Shown here: in pieces, positions 59,371-64,000 of the stretch
Layout: every line of letters starts with the position of its first letter
Position numbering within the stretch: position 1 is the first letter of the stretch
Assembly (NCBI RefSeq): GCF_002871005.1
Contig: NZ_PHSN01000005.1
Span: 186,001-250,000 of the forward strand
DNA from: Acidimangrovimonas sediminis
GTDB taxonomy: Bacteria > Pseudomonadota > Alphaproteobacteria > Rhodobacterales > Rhodobacteraceae
DNA length: 64,000 nucleotides
Reading direction: 5' to 3'
Notes under the pieces: model-generated
Database searches by the model: none
Seen by the model: the letters and a program-made list of their open reading frames with translations, nothing else
What the model was told of the DNA's origin: nothing
Program-made: the position numbers and the translations under genes

Positions 59371-59384
59371 TTAACGTAACTTAA
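59371..59384. promoter_or_regulatory. CtrA-like half-site pair upstream of motA
   Basis: TTAACGTAACTTAA has two TTAA half-sites separated by 6 bases; the CtrA consensus is TTAA-N7-TTAA. It lies 96 bp before motA. CtrA controls flagellar genes in Rhodobacterales, so the site is plausible, but the spacing is off by one. Confidence 0.4.
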
Positions 59385-59479
59385 GAATTGGGACCGGAAA
59401 TCTTGACTTGGCGGCGCCCAGTTCGGAAGGATTGCACGAAGGTCCCGTCCGCCGGGGCGTGTTGGGAAAGGTGCATGCG

Positions 59480-60352
59480 ATGACGATCCTGATCGGTCTG
59501 GTTCTCGTGGGGGGGCTCGTCTTCGGCGGCTTCGTGATGTCGGGCGGCAAGTTCGATGTTCTGATCCATGCGCTGCCCTTCGAAGGCATGATGATCGGCG
59601 GCGCCGCGCTGGGATCGTTCATCATCGCCAACTCCTTCGGGCTGATCAAACGTTCGGGCGGGGCGTTCCTCAAGGTCTTCAAGGGCAACAAGTGGAAGAC
59701 CAAGGATTATTCCGACGTCCTCGCCCTGATGTTCGAACTGAGCCGGCTCTACCGCACCCGGGGGATCCTTGCCCTCGACAGCCATGTCGAAAGCCCCAAG
59801 GAGAGCGAGATCTTTCAGCGCTACCCGAAGCTGATGAAGGACCACTTCACGATCGAGCTGATCACCGACAGCTTCCGCATGCTTGCGATGCAGTTCGACG
59901 ACGCCTACCAGACCGAGGATGTGATCAACCGCAAGCTCAAGAAGCATCATCACGAGGTGCTGGCGCCCGCGAACGCGATCCAGACCGTGGCCGACGCGCT
60001 GCCCGCGATCGGGATCATCGTGGCGGTGCTGGGCGTGATCAAGACCATGGGGGCGATCAACGAAAGCCCCGCAGTGCTGGGCGCGATGATCGGCGGCGCG
60101 CTGGTCGGCACCTTCCTCGGCGTCTTCGCGGCCTATTGCTTCGTCTCGCCGATCTCGCAGCGCCTCAAGCAGATCGAGGACGAGGATGCCTCGCTCTACG
60201 CCGTGATCCGCGACATCTTCGTCGCCATGGTCGCGGGCCACCCGCCGAACATCTGCATCGAGATCGGCCGCGGGTCGATCCCGACCGCGATGCAGCCGAA
60301 TTTCTACGAGGTCGAGCAGGCCCAGAAGGACCTGACGGCCAAGGCGGCCTGA
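59480..60352 (+). CDS. motA: Flagellar motor stator protein MotA
   Basis: The 290-residue protein has four hydrophobic segments and MotA signatures: ILIGLVLVGGLVFGGFVMSGG, ALPAIGIIVAVLGVIKTMGAI with the proline at the channel, and GALVGTFLGVFAAYCFVSPI. The cytosolic loop between segments 2 and 3 carries the charged residues that touch FliG. With MotB it forms the ion-driven stator. The ATG at 59480 follows GGGAAAGG. A FliJ-like gene follows after 17 bp. Confidence 0.96.
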   Translation: MTILIGLVLVGGLVFGGFVMSGGKFDVLIHALPFEGMMIGGAALGSFIIANSFGLIKRSGGAFLKVFKGNKWKTKDYSDVLALMFELSRLYRTRGILALDSHVESPKESEIFQRYPKLMKDHFTIELITDSFRMLAMQFDDAYQTEDVINRKLKKHHHEVLAPANAIQTVADALPAIGIIVAVLGVIKTMGAINESPAVLGAMIGGALVGTFLGVFAAYCFVSPISQRLKQIEDEDASLYAVIRDIFVAMVAGHPPNICIEIGRGSIPTAMQPNFYEVEQAQKDLTAKAA

Positions 60353-60369
60353 GCCGGGCGGGGCGGCAG

Positions 60370-60792
60370 ATGGCGGGACGGATCCGGACGCTGGAACTGG
60401 TGGCCGACCTGCGCCGCCGCGCGATGGAGGCGCAGGCCGAGACGCTGTCGCGCCTGCGGGCGCGGATCGCGGAACTCGATGCCCGGCGTGCGGCCCTGCT
60501 CGCGGCCCTGCGCGGGGGGAGCGGCGCCAGCCTCGAGGCGGCGCCCTATCTTCCCTCCTATCTGCGCGCCATGCGGGCCGAGGAGGCGGCCCTCCTGGAG
60601 GAACGCGCGCGGCTGGTGACGGCGCTGGCCGAGGTGGAGGCCGCCCTGCGCCAACGCTTTCGCGAGACCCGTGCGAGCGAGCAGGCCCTCGGGACGGCGC
60701 GGCACGCCGAGGTGGCGCGCCTTGCCCGGGCCGAGCGCAAGGAGATGGAAGAGATCGCCCTGCGTCCCTGGACACTTCCGGGCCACGCCTGA
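60370..60792 (+). CDS. FliJ-like coiled-coil protein
   Basis: The 140-residue protein is almost wholly alpha-helical and coiled-coil, rich in Arg, Glu, Ala and Leu (for example VADLRRRAMEAQAETLSRLR and EEAALLEERARLVTALAEVE). It lacks a signal peptide. Size, composition and place after motA resemble FliJ, the flagellar export chaperone that acts with FliI; sequence alone cannot prove this. It converges on motB. Confidence 0.65.
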   Translation: MAGRIRTLELVADLRRRAMEAQAETLSRLRARIAELDARRAALLAALRGGSGASLEAAPYLPSYLRAMRAEEAALLEERARLVTALAEVEAALRQRFRETRASEQALGTARHAEVARLARAERKEMEEIALRPWTLPGHA

Positions 60793-60850
60793 CCCCTGGT
60801 CCTGGCGTCTTCGGTCAAGACCCAGGGGAGGGCGCAAGGCGTCGCCCGGA

Positions 60851-62113
60851 TCAGTCTGCCGCGTGGGAGAGGTCGGTCAGGCTGACCATGGAGTAGGTGC
60901 GTTGCAGTGCGCTCTGCTGCGGGGCAGGCGGGGCAGCAAGGCCGAGGTCCGCGGTGCGGCCAGGCGGCGTTGCGGGACGTGCCGCCGGGGAAGGGTGTGC
61001 GCCGGCGGTTGCAGCGGCTGCGGGGCGCGGTGAACCGGCCGGTGCGGCGCCAGTGTTCTGCGTGGCAGAGGCCTGCGTGCCTGGGACCAGATCGGCGGGG
61101 AGGCTGGACCCGGGCTGATAGCGCAGAAGCACGGTGATCCGGCGGTTGCGCGGGTCGCGCGGGTTGTCGGCGACCAGCGGTTCGGTATCCGCAAGGCCCG
61201 AGATGCGCGAGACCCGCGACGGCTCCACGCCCGCCGAAAGGAACACCCGCCGGGTCGCGTTGGCACGTTCCGACGACAGTTCCCAATTGTCGCTGCCGGA
61301 CCCCGCGGCGTAGGGCACCGCGTCGGTATGGCCCGAGATCCGAAGCTTGTTCGGCAGCCCCGAGATCGCCTTGCCCAGCCGTTCCATCAGCTTCAGCGTC
61401 GGCCCGTCGACCGCCGCGCTGCCCGAGGCAAACATCGCGCGCCCCTTCTGGTCGACGATCTGGATCTCAAGCCCGTCGGGCGTCTTGCGGAACATCACGT
61501 TGTCGAGGAGCGGTGCCAGGTCGGGTGAGGATTTCATCGCCTGCGTGATCTCCTGCTGCACCGCGTGGAAATGCGCGTCGTCGGCGGCGTGGGGATCGAC
61601 CTCCTTGATCACCGTGCGCACCGGGCTGTCGGCCCCAGTGGCCTTGGTGGCCGAAGGACCCGCCGCACCAGCCATCTTGTCGGCGCCGGGCGTCACCGTC
61701 GGCGCCCTGGCGGGCGAGGCGGAGGCCGCCCTGGTCTCGGCCTCCGTCATCTGCGGCACCGGCTGGTTGTCGGCCACGGCGGACACCGGCACGTCGCGGG
61801 TCATGCCGCGGCGCGCGGCGGTGCCGTTCGACTGGCTCAGCACACCCTTCGGCCCGATCGTCGTACCGCCGAGGGCGCCCATCCCGCCCTTGGCCGTCAT
61901 CGAGACATGCGCCGGGGTGAAATAGTCAGAGATCCCGTTCAGCTGGTCCTTGGTCGCGCTGGAGACGATCCACATCAGCAGGAAAAAGGCCATCATCGCG
62001 GTCATGAAATCGGCATAGGCCACCTTCCAGGCGCCGCCGTGATGGCCGTGGTCGTGATCTGCCTCGACCCTGCGGATGATGATCGGCCGGGAGTTGGGAC
62101 GCGCTGTTGCCAT
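60851..62113 (-). CDS. motB: Flagellar motor protein MotB (OmpA-type peptidoglycan binding)
   Basis: The 420-residue protein has a single N-terminal membrane segment, WKVAYADFMTAMMAFFLLMW, with the essential aspartate (YADF). A Ser/Thr/Ala-rich linker (about residues 95-180) leads to an OmpA-like domain with ISGHTDAVPYAAGSGSDNWE and LSSERANATRRVFLSAGV, ending in an Ala/Pro-rich tail. It anchors MotA to peptidoglycan. AAAGGAGG precedes the ATG at 62113. It is on the opposite strand from motA, so the stator genes are not co-transcribed. Confidence 0.94.
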   Translation of the reverse strand: MATARPNSRPIIIRRVEADHDHGHHGGAWKVAYADFMTAMMAFFLLMWIVSSATKDQLNGISDYFTPAHVSMTAKGGMGALGGTTIGPKGVLSQSNGTAARRGMTRDVPVSAVADNQPVPQMTEAETRAASASPARAPTVTPGADKMAGAAGPSATKATGADSPVRTVIKEVDPHAADDAHFHAVQQEITQAMKSSPDLAPLLDNVMFRKTPDGLEIQIVDQKGRAMFASGSAAVDGPTLKLMERLGKAISGLPNKLRISGHTDAVPYAAGSGSDNWELSSERANATRRVFLSAGVEPSRVSRISGLADTEPLVADNPRDPRNRRITVLLRYQPGSSLPADLVPGTQASATQNTGAAPAGSPRPAAAATAGAHPSPAARPATPPGRTADLGLAAPPAPQQSALQRTYSMVSLTDLSHAAD

Positions 62114-62210
62114 GAGGGCCTCCTTTCCCGCATCGCGGGAGGCTGTCTTCATTCGCGCGAGAGACACCCGATTCTTCGGACAGGACGCCGCACCCGGTCA
62201 GCTTCCATGC

Positions 62211-62235
62211 AAAAGGCGCCCGAAAAGGGGCGCCT
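62211..62235 (-). terminator. Rho-independent terminator between mucR and motB
   Basis: Minus strand: GGCGCCC, a loop of about six bases, GGGCGCC and TTTTG. It lies about 40 bp after the mucR stop, so mucR and motB are separate transcripts or motB is reached by readthrough. Confidence 0.82.
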
Positions 62236-62274
62236 CAGGGTCATCTTTGGGGAAATGTGGCGCGGGCCCGCCGG

Positions 62275-62721
62275 TCAGGCGTCTTCGCGGCTGTATTTGC
62301 CGAGGCCCATCTTCTTGGCGTAATCGGCCTTGCGCGCGCTGTAGCTGGGCGCCACCAGCGGCATGTCGGCCGGAAGGTTGTAGAGCGCGCGATACTCGTC
62401 CTCGGTCAGGCCATGCTCGGCGCCGAGATGGCGCTTGAGCATCTTGAAACCCTTGCCGCAGCACAGGCAGTAGACCTTGTCCTCGGTCACCGCCTGCTCC
62501 GGCGGCATCGCCGGCAGGGCCGAACCTGCACCGGGGGCGCCGGGCGCCCCGGGCGCCATGTTGCCGGTCACGGCAGAGACGCCGCGCGTGGTCTCCAGCT
62601 GCCGCGTCAACCGGGCCACCAGCTCGACGATATCGTCGATCGTGGTGTCGGGGCGCGAGGCGAAGGCGGCGGCAATGCTCGCGACCATCTCCGAGCTTTC
62701 ATTGCTTTTCTGATTGGGCAT
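62275..62721 (-). CDS. mucR: MucR/Ros-family zinc-finger regulator (intact finger)
   Basis: The 148-residue protein has the Ros/MucR layout: a helical oligomerisation region (TTIDDIVELVARLTRQLETT), a Gly/Pro-rich linker and a single prokaryotic zinc finger VYCLCCGKGFKMLKRHLGAEHG, followed by the basic tail KADYAKKMGLGKYS. All four ligands (Cys-x2-Cys, His-x4-His) are present. MucR proteins control exopolysaccharide, motility and cell-cycle genes by binding AT-rich DNA. The palindrome over its own -10 box suggests autorepression. Confidence 0.92.
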   Translation of the reverse strand: MPNQKSNESSEMVASIAAAFASRPDTTIDDIVELVARLTRQLETTRGVSAVTGNMAPGAPGAPGAGSALPAMPPEQAVTEDKVYCLCCGKGFKMLKRHLGAEHGLTEDEYRALYNLPADMPLVAPSYSARKADYAKKMGLGKYSREDA

Positions 62722-62763
62722 CGGATCCTTGTCTCCTGCACACTCGCAATGCTTGTGACTTAA

Positions 62764-62799
62764 GTAATGATCATTACGGACTGTGTCATTTTTCGTCAA
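62764..62799 (-). promoter_or_regulatory. mucR promoter with palindromic operator over the -10 box
   Basis: Minus strand: TTGACG (62799-62794), a 17-bp spacer and TAATGA (62776-62771). GTAATGATCATTAC (62764-62777) is a perfect 14-bp palindrome covering the -10 box and start point. Confidence 0.65.
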
Positions 62800-62894
62800 G
62801 AAACTTGCTCTTTCCTTGATGGATTGCGCGGGAATCCGCGAAGCGCCGCCGCACCTTGAGCCGAACCGAGAGCCGCAAGCGGGCGGGGGCCGCC

Positions 62895-63347
62895 TCAGCC
62901 AAGGGGGATCTCGCCGCTCTCGTCGGGGCCGAGGCCGGCGGCGCCGCGGCCGCGCGCACGGGCCCGGGCACGGGCGTAATCCGGGGCGACCAGCGGGTAA
63001 TCCGGCGGCAGGTCCCATTTGCGGCGGTATTCTTCGGGGGTCAGCCCAAGCTTCTGCTTCAGATGACGGCCGAGCAGGATCACCTTTGCGCCGGTCTCGA
63101 GGCAGACGAGGTGGTCGGGGCGGATGCTGTCCTCGACCGGGACGGAGGGGCGGGGAAGCGGATCCGCCGCCGGGCCCAGCACCGTCGCCTGCAGGCGCAG
63201 CGCCAGCCTGATCGCCGCCCCGGCGGCCAGCCCGCCGCGCGCCATCTGCCCTTCGACGAGGGCCGCGATCTCTTCGATCAGGGCGCCGTCGGCGGGCGCC
63301 TCCGCGGGCGTCGCCGGGGTCATCCCGCAGCCGTTGCTGATGTTCAC
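62895..63347 (-). CDS. MucR/Ros-family paralogue with degenerate zinc finger
   Basis: From GTG 63347 (GAGG seven bases upstream; ATG 63323 also in frame) the protein has 150 residues. It has the Ros/MucR core LTPEEYRRKWDLPPDYPLVAPDYA, but the finger reads VCLETGAKVILLGRHLKQKLG: one cysteine and one histidine are missing. Zinc-free Ros homologues are known in rhizobia, so it may still fold and bind DNA. It lies 173 bp upstream of the intact mucR on the same strand, suggesting duplication and divergence. The tail is Ala/Arg/Gly-rich. Confidence 0.85.
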   Translation of the reverse strand: MNISNGCGMTPATPAEAPADGALIEEIAALVEGQMARGGLAAGAAIRLALRLQATVLGPAADPLPRPSVPVEDSIRPDHLVCLETGAKVILLGRHLKQKLGLTPEEYRRKWDLPPDYPLVAPDYARARARARGRGAAGLGPDESGEIPLG

Positions 63348-63644
63348 CGCTCGTCCTCGTCTCTGCGCGCCGGTCTTCTGCCCGGCAAGACAAGAAATGG
63401 ATGGAAACGTTAACAAGAGGTCAAAGAAATGAAGAAAACTCTCGTCTTGGATTAATCTTGTTCCCGCCGCGCAGCGCCGGGGCCACCGCAATCTTGCGCG
63501 AACGGGGGGCATTTGCTACGCAAGGCGTCTGAGGCGCGAAGGCGGGGGGAGCAGATCGCGCTCCGGGTGTGGTAAGCGGCGTGTCTGCCGCCGGATGTTC
63601 ATGGTTTTCCCATCAGGTCAACGTTCTCTGTGGGTTGGGGACCC
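63348..63644. other. Intergenic region between mucR paralogue and receiver-domain gene
   Basis: The 297-bp divergent gap is AT-rich near 63390-63460 (GTTAAC palindrome at about 63409; GATTAATC at about 63450), as expected for MucR-type binding regions and promoters. No gene is seen. Confidence 0.45.
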
Positions 63645-64000
63645 ATGCATTCAGAAACTGATTTGGGGCTACGGGGGAGGGACGTGCGGGCTGAGTGCGC
63701 GGCACGGCGGGCGATCCTGCACGTCACCGACCCCGAGCTTGGGCGCGACCTCGGCATCTTCCTGCGGCGCAACTGCGGCTTCGACGTGCTGCCCAGCGAC
63801 GCCGAGACGAGCGCCCCCCCGGTCCGGGGCTTCGCTCCGGGCCTCGTGGTGGTCGAGGGCGGCAGCGCACCGGCCCCCGCGCTCCTGCTGCTGCAGCGCC
63901 TGCGGACGGGGTTCCCCGATGCCTTCCTGATGTACATCGCGACCTCCGGCGGGCGCGAGGAGGGCGGCGACGCCTTCGCTGCCGGGGCCGACGACGTGAT
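63645..64000 (+). CDS. Response-regulator receiver-like protein, 5' part (cut by window end)
   Basis: About 118 residues are visible from ATG 63645; GTG 63684 (GGGAGGG just upstream) is in frame and may be the true start. The pattern RAILHVTDPELGRDLGIFLR, then GLVVVEGGSAP, then MYIATSGG and AFAAGADDV matches a receiver domain. The phospho-acceptor position, normally Asp in a VxxD strand end, appears as Glu (VVVE), and only one of the paired acidic residues (TD) is left. It could be a phosphorylation-independent regulator. Any output domain lies beyond the window. Confidence 0.65.
   Translation, partial: MHSETDLGLRGRDVRAECAARRAILHVTDPELGRDLGIFLRRNCGFDVLPSDAETSAPPVRGFAPGLVVVEGGSAPAPALLLLQRLRTGFPDAFLMYIATSGGREEGGDAFAAGADDV

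Noticed and set aside
59371-59384. Firm CtrA binding site
   Set aside because: The two TTAA half-sites are 6 rather than 7 bases apart, so it is kept only as a low-confidence site.

Overview
The window is GC-rich (about 65-70 %) chromosomal DNA of an alphaproteobacterium, most likely Rhodobacterales (Rhodobacteraceae). The evidence is the yceD-rpmF-plsX-fabH-ihfA-merR order, a long two-domain Dcd, a DksA without zinc cysteines, a TakP-like TRAP receptor, MucR/Ros regulators and TTGACG-type -35 boxes. No phage, CRISPR array, rRNA or plasmid function was seen. The single tRNA is tRNA-Pro(GGG).

Layout. 0-2.2 kb: the end of a maleylacetoacetate isomerase, a small secreted protein, dcd and tRNA-Pro with its terminator. 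2.2-7.1 kb (minus strand): the ribosome/lipid operon yceD-rpmF-plsX-fabH-ihfA-merR. 7.3-14.8 kb: bamE, an OlsB-like acyltransferase, a 1.0-kb transposase-less element with 17-bp terminal inverted repeats, an Uup-type ABC-F ATPase, a CaiB-type CoA transferase/racemase, a MoxR ATPase and dksA. 15-20 kb: a flavin monooxygenase behind an FNR-type box, RNase D, a secreted repeat protein and a LapG-family cysteine protease. 20-34.5 kb: a complete glycogen island (alpha-glucosidase, glgP, glgB, glgC, glgA, glgX, pgm, glk). 34.7-40.4 kb: trmJ, ctaA, an M32 carboxypeptidase, an HTH regulator and two small unknown proteins. 40.7-43.4 kb: ilvI-ilvN with a promoter, leader peptide and attenuator. 43.8-52.1 kb: a TRAP receptor gene and, about 5 kb away on the other strand, the matching membrane genes dctQ-dctM. 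Between them lie an MFS transporter, infC, an Ala-rich protein and a cytochrome P450. 52.4-54.8 kb: the N-end-rule transferase bpt and a LuxI-like synthase with no luxR beside it. 54.8-64 kb: a TPR/glycosyltransferase, a GT2-FkbM fusion, an unknown membrane-anchored protein, motA, a FliJ-like protein, motB, two MucR paralogues and the start of a degenerate receiver-domain protein.

How the genes work together. Pgm and Glk supply glucose-1-phosphate and glucose-6-phosphate. GlgC, GlgA and GlgB build glycogen; GlgP, GlgX and the alpha-glucosidase take it apart. The right-hand part suggests a motility and surface module: stator proteins, glycosyl/methyl transferases that may decorate flagella or surface polymers, MucR regulators and a quorum-signal synthase.

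Most notable signals: the transposase-less element with a secreted-protein cargo (8990-9999); a complete ilv attenuator with a 15-residue leader peptide containing LVVIL (43231-43390); a promoter-terminator pair that could be a small RNA or leader between the TRAP receptor and MFS genes (45060-45168); a dispersed intergenic repeat family (six copies); and a palindrome over the -10 box of the intact mucR gene.
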